Below, in pieces: positions 8,695-17,928 of a stretch of 64,000 bases of DNA (position 1 is the first letter of the stretch; each line of letters starts with the position of its first letter). The stretch comes from Croceibacterium sp. TMG7-5b_MA50 (GTDB taxonomy: Bacteria; Pseudomonadota; Alphaproteobacteria; Sphingomonadales; Sphingomonadaceae): contig NZ_CP156082.1 in assembly GCF_039830145.1 (NCBI RefSeq), positions 638,001 to 702,000 on the forward strand, written 5' to 3'. The notes under the pieces were generated by a model. That model was not told the origin of the DNA and searched no databases. It was given only the letters and a program-made list of their open reading frames with translations. The position numbers and the translations under genes are program-made.

Positions 8695-9165
8695 TCAGGC
8701 AGCGTCAGCCTGCCCCTTGTCGTCCTGCACGACTTCCAGCCGAGGCTCCGCACCGATGCGGATCTTCTTGGGCTTCATGGCTTCAGGCACTTCGCGGATC
8801 AGGTCGATCACCAGCAGCCCGTTGGCGAGCTCCGCATGTTCGACCCGCACGAAGTCGGCGAGTTCAAAGCGGCGCTCGAACCCGCGATTGGCGATGCCGA
8901 CATGCAGCATCTGGCCATCGGCCTGCTCGTCACGCTTGCGGCCTTGGACCACCAGCAGGTTCTGCTGCGCGGTGATATCGAGGTCGCCGTCACGGAAGCC
9001 GGCCACCGCGAGGGTGATGCGATACGCATCTTCGGTACGACGTTCGATGTTGAAGGGCGGAAAATTGTCGCCACCAGCACCGCGCGCTTGGTTTTCCAGC
9101 AGGTCAAACAGCCGGTCAAAGCCGACGGTGGAACGACGATAGGGGGTGAAATCGAGACGGTTCAT
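8695..9165 (-). CDS. Small heat-shock protein, Hsp20/alpha-crystallin family
   Basis: 156 residues starting MNRLDFTPYRRSTVGFDRLF, the IbpA/HspA-type N-terminus. The alpha-crystallin domain (about residues 35-130) includes PFNIERRTEDAYRITLAVAGF, read here in two pieces, and FERRFELADFV, with the C-terminal PKKIRIG standing in for the I-x-I/V anchor. Class A alphaproteobacterial small Hsps hold unfolding proteins as oligomers until DnaK/ClpB refold them. The ATG at 9165 is preceded by a perfect GGAGGA, which lies in a candidate RNA thermometer. The gene is divergent from grxC. Confidence 0.9.
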   Translation of the reverse strand: MNRLDFTPYRRSTVGFDRLFDLLENQARGAGGDNFPPFNIERRTEDAYRITLAVAGFRDGDLDITAQQNLLVVQGRKRDEQADGQMLHVGIANRGFERRFELADFVRVEHAELANGLLVIDLIREVPEAMKPKKIRIGAEPRLEVVQDDKGQADAA

Positions 9166-9192
9166 CTGAACAAATCCTCCATTGAGCAATTT
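9166..9192 (-). promoter_or_regulatory. ROSE-like RNA thermometer hairpin in the hsp20 leader
   Basis: On the minus strand the leader reads AAATTGCTC (9192-9184), a three-base loop and GGAGGATTT (9180-9172), then the hsp20 start codon. This matches the terminal ROSE hairpin of alphaproteobacterial small heat-shock genes, where UYGCU pairs imperfectly with the Shine-Dalgarno sequence, including a G-G mismatch, and melts on heating. Upstream GC-rich bases to about 9260 could form the additional ROSE stems. The structure is inferred from pairing by eye. Confidence 0.65.
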
Positions 9193-9329
9193 GACATGTG
9201 CGGGCCTGCCCCTGGCAGCACCCGTTGCCCCCGGCGCCCGATTGCGGCACGCTGGGTGGCGAGTGGAAAATATGGCCTGTCGCGGCCGGTTCAAGAGGCA
9301 TCGCGGCGGGAGAAAACGGAAGGTGTCGC

Positions 9330-9593
9330 ATGACGGAGCCGACGGTCGAAATCTATACCAAGGCCTTCTGCGGGTACTGCCACCGGGCCAAGCGCCTGCT
9401 GGACAGCAAGGGCGTTGCATTCACCGAATATGACATCACCATGGGCGGGCCGAAGCGGACGGAGATGGTGGAACGGGCGCCCGGCGCATCGACGGTGCCG
9501 CAGATCTTCATCGGCGGCAAGGCGATCGGCGGATCCGACGATCTGGCCCGGCTGGAGCGTGAGGGCGAGCTGGACGCCCTGCTGGGCCGTTAG
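9330..9593 (+). CDS. grxC: Glutaredoxin 3
   Basis: 87 residues forming one thioredoxin-fold domain with the dithiol active site CGYC (Cys14-Cys17). The cis-Pro glutathione-binding element is STVPQIFIGG, and GGSDDL completes the GSH site. It reduces protein disulfides or glutathionylated cysteines using glutathione in the cytoplasm. The length is standard for GrxC. It heads a run of three genes: the next GTG start begins three bases after its stop, and a DUF1178 gene overlaps that one. Confidence 0.93.
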   Translation: MTEPTVEIYTKAFCGYCHRAKRLLDSKGVAFTEYDITMGGPKRTEMVERAPGASTVPQIFIGGKAIGGSDDLARLEREGELDALLGR

Positions 9594-9596
9594 CCG

Positions 9597-10436
9597 GTGA
9601 CGCGCGTCGCGCTGTTGCAGATGACATCCGGCATCGATCCGGAAGCGAACGCCACGATCATCGAGGATGCGCTGGCGCAAGCACGGGCGGGTGGCGCGGC
9701 GATGCTGTTCACGCCCGAGATGTCGCTGCTGATTGATCGCGACCGGATGCGCGGACGCGCGCAGATCGCAACGCAGGGAGCCGACCCGCAGCTTGCCCGC
9801 CTTTCGGCGGCGGCCGCGCGGGAAGGGGTGTGGCTGGCGTTGGGCTCCATGGCGGTCGTGGCCGAAGGCGCGGGGGCAGAGGGCAAGTTTGCCAACCGGT
9901 CTCTGCTGATCGATGCCGCCGGCCGCATCGTGGCGCATTACGACAAGATGCACATGTTCGACGTAACGCTCGAAACCGGGGGGAAATGGCGCGAATCCGC
10001 CGCTTACCAGCCGGGCGAGGCTGCCGTCAGTGTGGCGGATACCCCGATCGGGCGGTTGGGATTGACGGTCTGCTACGACATCCGTTTTCCCGCATTGTTC
10101 GACGTACTGGGCCGGGCCGAATGCGATGTCATCGCCACCCCGGCAGCCTTCACCGTACCGACCGGGCAGGCGCATTGGCATCTGCTGCAACGCGCCCGTG
10201 CGGTGGAGGCGAGCGCTTGGGTGATCGCCGCGGCGCAGGTGGGCCACCATGCGGATGGCCGCACCACCTACGGCCATTCGCTCGTGGTCGATCCCTGGGG
10301 TGACATCGTGCTCGACATGGGTGGGGATGCACCGGGGCTCGGTTTCGCGGAGATCGATGCGGAGCGCACGCGGGCGGTGAGGGCGCAATTGCCGAGCCTT
10401 GCCAACCGCCGGCCGGTGGCTACATCGCCTGCATGA
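9597..10436 (+). CDS. Carbon-nitrogen hydrolase (nitrilase superfamily, Nit-like)
   Basis: 279 residues of the nitrilase superfamily with the full catalytic triad: Glu41 (TPEMS), Lys117 (DKMHMFDV) and Cys159 (CYDIRFP). The phrase AKFANRSLLID-like EGKFANRSL and the GRLGLTVCYDIRF context match the Nit1/Nit2 branch. That branch hydrolyses deaminated glutathione or omega-amides such as 2-oxoglutaramate. The link to grxC immediately upstream makes deaminated-glutathione repair attractive, but that is inference. The start is GTG 9597, as the conserved beta strand RVALLQM begins at residue 3. Confidence 0.88.
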   Translation: MTRVALLQMTSGIDPEANATIIEDALAQARAGGAAMLFTPEMSLLIDRDRMRGRAQIATQGADPQLARLSAAAAREGVWLALGSMAVVAEGAGAEGKFANRSLLIDAAGRIVAHYDKMHMFDVTLETGGKWRESAAYQPGEAAVSVADTPIGRLGLTVCYDIRFPALFDVLGRAECDVIATPAAFTVPTGQAHWHLLQRARAVEASAWVIAAAQVGHHADGRTTYGHSLVVDPWGDIVLDMGGDAPGLGFAEIDAERTRAVRAQLPSLANRRPVATSPA

Positions 10437-10951
10437 TCGTCTATGACCTGCAATGCGACGGACAGCACCGCTTCGAAGGCTGGTTCGGCTCCTCCGCCGA
10501 TTTCGACAGCCAGCAGGGGCGTGGGCTGGTCACATGCCCGCATTGCGGTTCGGCAAAGGTGAACCGGGCGCCGATGGCTCCGGCCGTAGGGCGCAAGGGC
10601 AACCAGATGGTCGAGCGTCCGGCAGGTGCCGCCCGCCGGTCCGACCCGGCGCCGCCCGCCGCCGGCGTGCCGAGCGCCACTCCGGCTCCGGCAATGGCGC
10701 GCGGGCCGGTGCCCGCCGAAGTCGCGCAGGCGATCGAGGCGCTGGCCAAGGCGCAGGCAAAAGCCCTGTCGCAATCCACCTGGGTCGGCCGTGGCTTCGC
10801 CGAGCAGTCGCGCGCGATGCATTATGGTGAACGCGATGCCGCCCCGATCCATGGGCAGGCCAGTGCGGAAGAGGCACGCGGCCTGCTGGAAGAAGGCATC
10901 GCGGTCGTGCCGTTGCCCTTTCCCGTCAGCCCGCCGGACGAATTGAACTGA
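10433..10951 (+). CDS. DUF1178 family protein
   Basis: 172 residues with the DUF1178 layout. The N-terminal MIVYDLQCDGQHRFEGWF carries Cys8, followed by SSADFDSQQ and CPHCGSAKVNRAPMAP. The cysteines suggest a small zinc ribbon. The middle is Pro/Ala-rich and the C-terminus holds EARGLLEEGIAVVPLPFP, typical of the family. Function is unknown. Its ATG overlaps the stop of the nitrilase-like gene by four bases (ATGA), so the three genes from grxC are probably co-transcribed and translationally coupled. Confidence 0.85.
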   Translation: MIVYDLQCDGQHRFEGWFGSSADFDSQQGRGLVTCPHCGSAKVNRAPMAPAVGRKGNQMVERPAGAARRSDPAPPAAGVPSATPAPAMARGPVPAEVAQAIEALAKAQAKALSQSTWVGRGFAEQSRAMHYGERDAAPIHGQASAEEARGLLEEGIAVVPLPFPVSPPDELN

Positions 10952-10968
10952 ACGTCGCGGGCGCGAAA

Positions 10969-12591
10969 TCAGCTGTCGACCGCCCTGGCTGACAGGGCGC
11001 GGCGTTCCTCCGGACTGAGCTGTGCCTCCAGTGCAGAGAGCATCATGGACGCGCGTTCGTGCCGGGCGGCGGTGGCGCGTGTCAGCCAGTGCCATGCCGC
11101 GACTTTGTCTGTCGGGCCGCCTTCGCCCTTCGATGCCATGACGGCGAAGTTCGCCATTCCATCCGCATCCCCGCGTTCGGCCGCGTGCCTGAACCATTCA
11201 CGCGCAGCGGCAAGATCCTGCGGCAGGCCATCGCCATCATAGAACATGGTGCCGAGCGACGTCATGGCGCCGGAGTGACCCAGCAGGGCCGCCTGCTTGT
11301 AGAAGCCGAGAGCGGTATCCAGATTGCGGGGGACACCTTCGCCCCGATCGAACGCGATGGCGAGGGCGAACAGCGCACCGGGATGTCCGGCATTCGCCGC
11401 TTCCCGGTACCACCCCAATGCCTCCTCCAGATCTTGTGGCACCCCCTCGTCGCCGAACTCCAGCAGCTGCGCGAGCGAGTATTGCGCGGAGGGCAGGCCG
11501 AAACGGGCGGCTTGTCGATAATAGCGGACGGCACGGCGGACGTTGCGCCTGGTGCCGACCCCTTCGAACGACATGTCGCCCATGATTTGCGCGGCGGCGA
11601 GATGGCCGACATCCAGCGCGCGATCGTACCAGCGGCGCGCCTCCTCCATGTCTGGCGCGACGCCGCCGATGCCATGGCGGTACACATTGCCGAGGATGAC
11701 CGCCGCCTCCCCCACCGCAGTGTTGCGTTCCGGCTGTTCCGGGTCGAACACGGGCAGGTCCTGCTGCGGGTTGAAGCGGGAGGTCGCGGCCTTCTTCAGC
11801 CACTTGATGCCGTCTTCCCGGTTGGCCCATGCGCCCGGCGCCAGCAGGTTGAGCTTGCCGATGAACAGCGCCGCTTCCACCCCGCCCGAATTGCTGGAGA
11901 GGCGCCGGCTGGCCCGGCGGAACCAGTCCAGCGATTCCTCATACCGATGCTGGTCGAACAGCCAGAACGCGGTCGGCAGCGTCCGGTCGTTGCGTACCAT
12001 CCGGGCCGGATTGAAGCCGGGGACGAACGATGCGGGCCGGCCGCCGAAATCCTGCCAGTCGGCGGAGAACGGCCAGTTTCCCCGCAAGTTCGGGTCCGCC
12101 CCGCCCGGCTGGTATGCCGCCTGGCACAGGGCGATCGCCTGATCCCGGCTGTTGATGGAATTACCGAAGGGATCAGCCGCCGCATCGTCCGGCTCGATGC
12201 TGACCAGTGCCGGGTCGAGATCGGCGCGCGCCTGGCCGAACCGGGTTTCGCCGAGTTCCGGCACCGGCGATCCCGGCGGGCTGAGCGGCGCTGCATTCCA
12301 GTCCGGGTTGCGCGGCATGCGGGTGGGGGCGAGCAGCGGCACCGTGCCCATCCCCATCTGCGACAGGGCGATCTGCACCGCGGCGAAGTGACCGTCGCGG
12401 GCCAGTGCCTCGCACTTGGCGTATCGCGGCGCCTCCGCCTCGGGCCGGCGCTGTCCCGTCACCTCGATGTCGCGTCCGGCCTGGGGTGGAGAGCTGGGCG
12501 CGGCCTCTTGCGCCTGCAGCGGCGCAGTGATGGCGCAGGTGGCCACAGCCACCATACCGGCACATCGCCTTGCGAACCGAACCATCGCCAT
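10969..12591 (-). CDS. Exported Sel1-repeat (TPR-like) protein
   Basis: 540 residues. The N-terminus has Arg residues followed by a hydrophobic stretch ending TAPLQAQE, a likely cleaved signal peptide. The C-terminal half (about residues 230-520) contains six or more Sel1-like repeats of about 36 residues, with units such as AARWYDRALDVGHLAAAQIMG-like EEARRWYDRALDVGHLAAAQ and DLEEALGWYREAANAGHPGA. Such solenoids bind partner proteins and often act in envelope signalling. The first 200 residues show no known domain. It is convergent with the grxC run. The partner is unknown. Confidence 0.85.
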   Translation of the reverse strand: MAMVRFARRCAGMVAVATCAITAPLQAQEAAPSSPPQAGRDIEVTGQRRPEAEAPRYAKCEALARDGHFAAVQIALSQMGMGTVPLLAPTRMPRNPDWNAAPLSPPGSPVPELGETRFGQARADLDPALVSIEPDDAAADPFGNSINSRDQAIALCQAAYQPGGADPNLRGNWPFSADWQDFGGRPASFVPGFNPARMVRNDRTLPTAFWLFDQHRYEESLDWFRRASRRLSSNSGGVEAALFIGKLNLLAPGAWANREDGIKWLKKAATSRFNPQQDLPVFDPEQPERNTAVGEAAVILGNVYRHGIGGVAPDMEEARRWYDRALDVGHLAAAQIMGDMSFEGVGTRRNVRRAVRYYRQAARFGLPSAQYSLAQLLEFGDEGVPQDLEEALGWYREAANAGHPGALFALAIAFDRGEGVPRNLDTALGFYKQAALLGHSGAMTSLGTMFYDGDGLPQDLAAAREWFRHAAERGDADGMANFAVMASKGEGGPTDKVAAWHWLTRATAARHERASMMLSALEAQLSPEERRALSARAVDS

Positions 12592-12675
12592 GCCTCGTCT
12601 CCCGCGCGCCGGCTTGCATCCGGTCGCTGGCGGGAGAGTAGCATCCTAATTGCGCACGGGAAGAAGTGTCCGCCT

Positions 12676-13539
12676 TTATGTCAGGAAGCGGACCTGACGC
12701 AGCCATGCCTCGCACAGCCGTGGCCAGATCGCCACCGGCAGGTCTTGCGTGTCGAGCGCGAAGCCATGGGGTGCATCGCCGAAGACATGCAGTTCGGCGC
12801 TGACGCCGGCCCTTTCCCACGCGGCATGCAAGCGGCGGGCGTTCTCCACTGGAACGACCGGATCGTTGCCCGCATAGGTGATGAAGCATGGCGGCGGGTC
12901 GGCGCGCAGCTGCAGGTCGGGCTGCAGCCGGTCATACATCGCCTGCTTTTCCACCGGCGGCAGCGGCGGCTTGTCGGGGATGATCGTGCGGCCGGCCGCG
13001 TTGGTGGAGATCGGCGCATAGCCGACGACCAGCACGTCCGGCCGGGTCTGCTGCCCTGCCAAGGTGGAGGGCGGCTCGTCCCATTCGGCCGGGTATTCCG
13101 CCGCGAGGCAGGCGGCGAGATGCCCGCCGGATGACAGACCGACCACGCCGACGCCCGCGCCCGCATCGCCCGAGGCACGGATCAGCCGCATCGCCTGCCG
13201 GGCATCGTCCAGCGGAGCCGCGGGACCGTTCGCGGCATTGGGGAAGCGATGGATCAGGACATAGGCCTGATAGCCGAGGCCGGTCAGCCATCGAGCCACC
13301 TGCACCCCTTCGCGCCCTGCCATCAGTGCGGTGTAGCCACCTCCGCCGAGCACCAGCATGGCGCGCCCGCCGGGCTGCGGCGGGTCGAACCGCAGCAGCA
13401 CCGGGCGCTCCACCGCGGTGACGACTGCCTTGTCCGCGGTGCCGGCCGGGTCCTTCAGGGTGACGGCGCCTTCTGACCCTTCGTCGCCCCACAACGGCCA
13501 CACCGCGTCCGCGCCCAGCATCGCCTGATCGGTCATCAT
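12676..13539 (-). CDS. Alpha/beta hydrolase (esterase/acetyl-xylan esterase-like)
   Basis: 287 residues of the alpha/beta-hydrolase fold. The nucleophile elbow is GLSSGGHLA (Ser near residue 135), the acid is in [13 protein letters not shown] and the catalytic His is in GDAPHGFAL. An oxyanion-type motif GGGGYTALM lies near residue 60. The arrangement resembles the BD-FAE/hormone-sensitive-lipase-like esterases that act on short acyl esters, including sugar acetates, which would suit the sugar genes that follow. No signal peptide is seen, so it is probably cytoplasmic. It is divergent from the SDR-GH13 operon. Confidence 0.82.
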   Translation of the reverse strand: MMTDQAMLGADAVWPLWGDEGSEGAVTLKDPAGTADKAVVTAVERPVLLRFDPPQPGGRAMLVLGGGGYTALMAGREGVQVARWLTGLGYQAYVLIHRFPNAANGPAAPLDDARQAMRLIRASGDAGAGVGVVGLSSGGHLAACLAAEYPAEWDEPPSTLAGQQTRPDVLVVGYAPISTNAAGRTIIPDKPPLPPVEKQAMYDRLQPDLQLRADPPPCFITYAGNDPVVPVENARRLHAAWERAGVSAELHVFGDAPHGFALDTQDLPVAIWPRLCEAWLRQVRFLT

Positions 13540-13656
13540 CGTCCTTCCATGTCAGCGGACCGGCCGATAGCACCGGATCGGCGATGGCCAAACACCGCGA
13601 GGGGAACATGCCTGCGGCAGGTCTGTTGGCTTGCCATGGCATCGGGAAGGGTACGC

Positions 13657-14658
13657 ATGGTAGCAGGCAAGCGCGAGATCGTGGTGGTGACCGGGGCATC
13701 GGCGGGTGTCGGCCGGGCGGTGGTGCGGCGCTTCGCCCAGGATGGTGCGCGCATTGCGCTGATCGCACGCGGCATCGACGGGCTGGAGGCAGCGGCGAGG
13801 GAAGTGGAGGAAGCCGGCGGCGAGGCGCTGGTCCTGCCGCTGGACGTTGCCGATGCCGCCGCGATCGAGGAGGCCGCGACCCTGGTGGAGGAACACTGGG
13901 GTCCGATCGACATCTGGATCAACAGCGCCTTCGCCGGGGTGCTTGGTCGCTTCGTCGATATGGACCTGGCCGATTACCGCCGCGTGACCGACGTCACCTA
14001 TCACGGGCAGGTCTACGGAACGATGGCCGCGCTGAAGCGGATGCGGCCACGCGGCACAGGCACAATCGTGCTGGTCGGCTCCGCACTCGCCTATCGTGGG
14101 ATCCCGTTGCAGAGCGCGTATTGCGGGGCGAAGCATGCCATTCAGGGATTTCTGGATTCGCTGCGTTCCGAACTTATCCATGAAGGCAGCGGCGTGCATG
14201 TCTCGATGGTGCAGCTGCCGGGCGTCAACACGCCGCAATTCGACTGGATCCGCACAGACCTGCCGATGAAGCCGCAGGCGGCGAGCCCGCCCTATCAGCC
14301 CGAACTGGCCGCCGATGCGATCCACTGGGCGGCGCATCACCGGCGCAAGGAGGTGGTGGTCGGCTTCCCCGCAATGCAAGCGATCTGGGGCGACCGCTTC
14401 GCCTCCCCTCTCCTGGACCGCTATCTCGCGTGGACCGGGGTGTCGGGCCAGCAGAGCGAGGAGGAGGTCGAGGCGGGCCGGCGCGACAATTTGTACGAGC
14501 CGGTGCCGGGCGATCACGGCGCGCATGGCCGCTTCGACGCCATCGCCCGCCGCCGCAGCGCGCAATGGTGGCTGAGCAAGCATCGCGCTGCGGTGGGGCT
14601 GGGCGTCGCGGCGCTGGGTGCCGCCGGTGCGGTGCTGGCCGGGCTGCGCCGGCGGTGA
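13657..14658 (+). CDS. SDR family oxidoreductase with C-terminal membrane anchor
   Basis: 334 residues. The Rossmann NAD(P) motif TGASAGVG is at residues 12-19. An NNAG-equivalent NSAFAG is at 89, Ser142 and Tyr155/Lys159 (YCGAK) complete the classical short-chain dehydrogenase site, and [10 protein letters not shown] follows. Residues about 310-330 are Ala/Gly/Val-rich and hydrophobic, a probable membrane tail. The substrate is unknown. I start at ATG 13657 because GGGAAGGG precedes it; ATG 13636 would add seven residues. The next gene starts GTG within its stop (GTGA), so the SDR and two GH13 genes form one operon. Confidence 0.85.
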   Translation: MVAGKREIVVVTGASAGVGRAVVRRFAQDGARIALIARGIDGLEAAAREVEEAGGEALVLPLDVADAAAIEEAATLVEEHWGPIDIWINSAFAGVLGRFVDMDLADYRRVTDVTYHGQVYGTMAALKRMRPRGTGTIVLVGSALAYRGIPLQSAYCGAKHAIQGFLDSLRSELIHEGSGVHVSMVQLPGVNTPQFDWIRTDLPMKPQAASPPYQPELAADAIHWAAHHRRKEVVVGFPAMQAIWGDRFASPLLDRYLAWTGVSGQQSEEEVEAGRRDNLYEPVPGDHGAHGRFDAIARRRSAQWWLSKHRAAVGLGVAALGAAGAVLAGLRRR

Positions 14659-16241
14659 GTGGCGCGCAATGGTGGCACGACGCGGCGATCTACCAGATCT
14701 ATCCGCGATCCTTCATGGACAGCGATGGTGACGGGATCGGCGATCTCGACGGTATCCGGCAGCGGCTGGACCATCTGGTTGAGCTGGGCGTCGGCGCGCT
14801 GTGGCTGTCGCCGATCTTTGCCAGCCCGATGGCGGATTTCGGATATGACGTGGCAGATTATTGCGCGATCGACCCGCTGTTCGGCGACATGGCGGCTTTC
14901 GATGCGCTGCTGACGGAGGCGCATGGGCGCGGGTTGAAGCTGTTGCTCGACTTCGTGCCCAACCATTCCAGCGACCAGCATCCGTGGTTTGCGGAGAGCC
15001 GGTCCAGCCGCGACAATCCGCGGCGTGACTGGTACATCTGGCACGACCCCGCGCCCGATGGCGGTCCGCCGAACAACTGGCAGAGCAATTTCGGGGGCAG
15101 TGCCTGGACGTTGGACGAGGCGACCGGGCAGTATTACCATCACGCCTTCCTTGCCGCGCAGCCGGACCTCAACTGGCGCAATCCCGCTGTACGCGCGGCC
15201 ATGGCGGACACGTTGCGCTTCTGGCTGGACAAGGGCGTGGACGGTTTCCGCGTCGACGTGATCTGGCACCTGATCAAGGATGCCGGCCTGCGGGACAATC
15301 CGCCCAATCCGGGCTACGCGCCCGGGCAGCCCGACATCCAGCGATATCTCCAGCTCCATTCCGCCGACCAGCCGGAAGTGCACGAGGTGATCGCCGAGTT
15401 GCGCGGCGTGATTGAGGAATATGACGGCCGCCTGCTGATCGGCGAGATCTACCTGCCGCTCGAACGGCTGATGACCTATTACGGGCAAGACAATGCCGGG
15501 GTGCACCTGCCGTTCAACTTTCAGCTGATCCAGGCGCCGTGGCATGCCGGCGGCATCGCGGCGCTGATCGACGAGTACGAGGCTGCGCTGCCGCCCGGCG
15601 GCTGGCCCAACTGGGTGCTGAGCAATCACGACCAGCCGCGTATCGCCGCTCGGGTGGGAGAGGCGCAGGCTCGGATCGCGGCCATGCTGCTGCTTACGCT
15701 GCGCGGGACGCCGACGCTGTATTACGGTGACGAGATCGGGATTGCCGACGTTACCATCCTGCCCGATCAGGCGCAGGATCCCGCCGCGATCAACGAGCCG
15801 GGCGCCAGCTTCAATCGGGATCGGGCCCGATCGCCGATGCAATGGTCGCCCGATCCGGGTGGCGGCTTCAGCAACGGAGAGCCGTGGCTGCCGCTCACCA
15901 CCGACTGGCAGACGCGCAATGTGGCGAGCCAGGCGGATGAGGATGCATCCATGCTGGCGCTGCACCGCGCATTGCTGCGCCTGCGCCAGGCCGAACCGAC
16001 GCTGCGCAGTGGCGATTACCGCCGGGTCGATGCAGGCGAGGGCTTGCTGGCATACCGGCGCGGCCCGACGATCGCCGTTGTGCTGAATCTTTCGTCAGAG
16101 GCGAGGGCCCTGACGCTACCGACCGGATGGCAGGACGCTGACATCTTGCTGACGGCCAGCGGTGCCGATCTCGCCCGCGTCCCTGACATGCTGCCCGGCG
16201 ATGAAGGTCTGGTGCTGCGCCTGCCGGAGATGGCGGCATGA
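14655..16241 (+). CDS. GH13 alpha-glucosidase
   Basis: 528 residues of glycoside hydrolase family 13. The start [27 protein letters not shown] is the signature of oligo-1,6-/alpha-glucosidases. Catalytic residues are the nucleophile Asp201 (GFRVDVIW), the acid/base Glu264 (LLIGEIYLP) and the stabilising Asp326 (LSNHDQPR). It cleaves alpha-linked glucose from maltose-type oligosaccharides, releasing glucose. No signal peptide is visible, so it acts in the cytoplasm after uptake. The GTG start overlaps the SDR stop by four bases, and the next GH13 gene overlaps its end by four. Linkage specificity cannot be assigned safely. Confidence 0.9.
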   Translation: MSGAQWWHDAAIYQIYPRSFMDSDGDGIGDLDGIRQRLDHLVELGVGALWLSPIFASPMADFGYDVADYCAIDPLFGDMAAFDALLTEAHGRGLKLLLDFVPNHSSDQHPWFAESRSSRDNPRRDWYIWHDPAPDGGPPNNWQSNFGGSAWTLDEATGQYYHHAFLAAQPDLNWRNPAVRAAMADTLRFWLDKGVDGFRVDVIWHLIKDAGLRDNPPNPGYAPGQPDIQRYLQLHSADQPEVHEVIAELRGVIEEYDGRLLIGEIYLPLERLMTYYGQDNAGVHLPFNFQLIQAPWHAGGIAALIDEYEAALPPGGWPNWVLSNHDQPRIAARVGEAQARIAAMLLLTLRGTPTLYYGDEIGIADVTILPDQAQDPAAINEPGASFNRDRARSPMQWSPDPGGGFSNGEPWLPLTTDWQTRNVASQADEDASMLALHRALLRLRQAEPTLRSGDYRRVDAGEGLLAYRRGPTIAVVLNLSSEARALTLPTGWQDADILLTASGADLARVPDMLPGDEGLVLRLPEMAA

Positions 16242-17902
16242 TCCCCGACCTGTGGTACAAGACCGCCATCATCTACAGCCTGCCGTTGGACACTTTCCTG
16301 GACACGGATGGTGACGGCGTCGGCGACTTCCGCGGCGCGATGCGGCGGCTGGACTATCTGCATGGCCTGGGGGTCACCGCAGTCTGGCTGGCGCCGTTCC
16401 AGCCTTCGCCGCGCAAGGATCACGGTTACGACATCGCCGATTACTACGGTGTCGATCCCCGCTACGGCTCACCCGGGGACTTCGTCGAGTTCGTCAATGC
16501 CTGCCGCCAACGGGGCATGCGGGTGATGATGGACCTGGTCGTCAACCATTGTTCGGATCAGCATCCATGGTTCCAGGCCGCGATCGCTGATCCCAAGAGC
16601 CGCTATCGCGATTTCTTCATCTGGGCGGACAAGAAGCCGGCGGACGCCGACGAGGGCGTGGTGTTCCCCGGCGTGCAGGAATCCACGTGGACTTATAGTC
16701 GGCAGGCGAAAGCATGGTATTTCCACCGGTTCTTCAAGTTCCAGCCGGACCTCAACATCGCGAACCCTGACGTGCAGGCGGAGGTGTTGAAGATCGTCGG
16801 ATACTGGCTGGAACTGGGCGTGTCGGGATTCCGCATGGATGCGGTGCCGTTCATGATCGCGCAGGACGGGATCAACACGGCCGATCCCCAACCAGCCTAC
16901 GGCCTGTTGCGCGACATCCGCGCCATGGCGCAATGGCGCAAAGGGGATGCCGTGCTGCTGGCGGAGGCTAACATCCCCCCGGCGGAGGCGTTGCGCTACT
17001 TTGGGGAAGACGGCGACCGTCTGCACATGGTCTTCAACTTTCCCGTCAACCAGGCGCTGTTCCATGCGCTGGCGACGGGCGACGGCACGTTGTTGAAGCA
17101 GGCGCTGGCGGACAGCCACGGTCTGCCGGAGACCGGCCAATGGGCGAATTTCCTGCGCAACCATGACGAACTGGATCTGGGGCGGCTGACGGACGAGCAG
17201 CGCCAGCAGGTGTTCGACGTGTTCGGGCCGGAGCCGGAGATGCAATTGTACGGGCGCGGCATCCGCCGGCGGCTCGCACCCATGCTGGGCGGCGATGCGG
17301 CGTGGCTGCACCTTGCCTACAGCCTGATGCTGACACTGCCGGGCACGCCCGTGCTGCGCTACGGTGACGAGATCGGCATGGGGGATGACCTCGCGCTGCC
17401 GGAACGTGACGCCGCACGTACGCCGATGCAGTGGTCCGCCGGGCCGCAGGGTGGGTTCACCGCCAGCGATGATCCGGTCCGGCCAATCATCGCAGAGGGA
17501 CCGTATGGCTTTTCTGAGATCAATGTGGCGCAGCAGCGCAGCGAGCCGGGATCGTTGCTGAACTGGACCGAGCGGGCCATCCGCCTGCGCCAGCAATTGC
17601 CGGAGATAGGCCGCGGCAGCTGGCAGGTGCTGGACACGCCGCCATCCGTCCTGGCGATCCGTTATGAATGGGATGGCGAGGTCTCCGTCTTCATCCACAA
17701 TCTGGTTCGCGCGGCCTGCGAATGCACGCTGACGTTGACCGTGCCGGAAGGTGGGCGCGCGCTGATCTGTCTGCAAACCAACGAAGGATGCCGCGCCGAC
17801 ACGGAGGGAAAGGTGAAGGTCGTGCTGGAGCCGCTGGGCTATCGCTGGTTCCGGTTCGGCGGTCTGGACGAACTGGTCGATTACCCCGGGGAACGGCACT
17901 GA
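16238..17902 (+). CDS. GH13 trehalose synthase-like enzyme
   Basis: 554 residues of the trehalose-synthase-like branch of GH13 (maltose alpha-D-glucosyltransferase). Family marks are LWYKTAIIYSLPLDTF, DGDGVGDFRG, FFKFQPDLNIANP and FLRNHDELDLGRLT. Catalytic residues are Asp201 (GFRMDAVPF), Glu243 (LLAEANIPP) and Asp310 (NHDELD). The enzyme may interconvert maltose and trehalose or act as a glycosidase. Family members without a maltokinase domain do occur, and none is fused here. It overlaps the upstream alpha-glucosidase by ATGA, and it ends convergent with the TonB receptor. Confidence 0.85.
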   Translation: MIPDLWYKTAIIYSLPLDTFLDTDGDGVGDFRGAMRRLDYLHGLGVTAVWLAPFQPSPRKDHGYDIADYYGVDPRYGSPGDFVEFVNACRQRGMRVMMDLVVNHCSDQHPWFQAAIADPKSRYRDFFIWADKKPADADEGVVFPGVQESTWTYSRQAKAWYFHRFFKFQPDLNIANPDVQAEVLKIVGYWLELGVSGFRMDAVPFMIAQDGINTADPQPAYGLLRDIRAMAQWRKGDAVLLAEANIPPAEALRYFGEDGDRLHMVFNFPVNQALFHALATGDGTLLKQALADSHGLPETGQWANFLRNHDELDLGRLTDEQRQQVFDVFGPEPEMQLYGRGIRRRLAPMLGGDAAWLHLAYSLMLTLPGTPVLRYGDEIGMGDDLALPERDAARTPMQWSAGPQGGFTASDDPVRPIIAEGPYGFSEINVAQQRSEPGSLLNWTERAIRLRQQLPEIGRGSWQVLDTPPSVLAIRYEWDGEVSVFIHNLVRAACECTLTLTVPEGGRALICLQTNEGCRADTEGKVKVVLEPLGYRWFRFGGLDELVDYPGERH

Positions 17903-17928
17903 TCGGCGGCTCCCCTGGTCAGCCCCCG

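Noticed and set aside
11059-13134. 691-codon plus-strand frame
   Set aside because: It runs antisense through the Sel1-repeat and hydrolase genes, both of which have clear family motifs.
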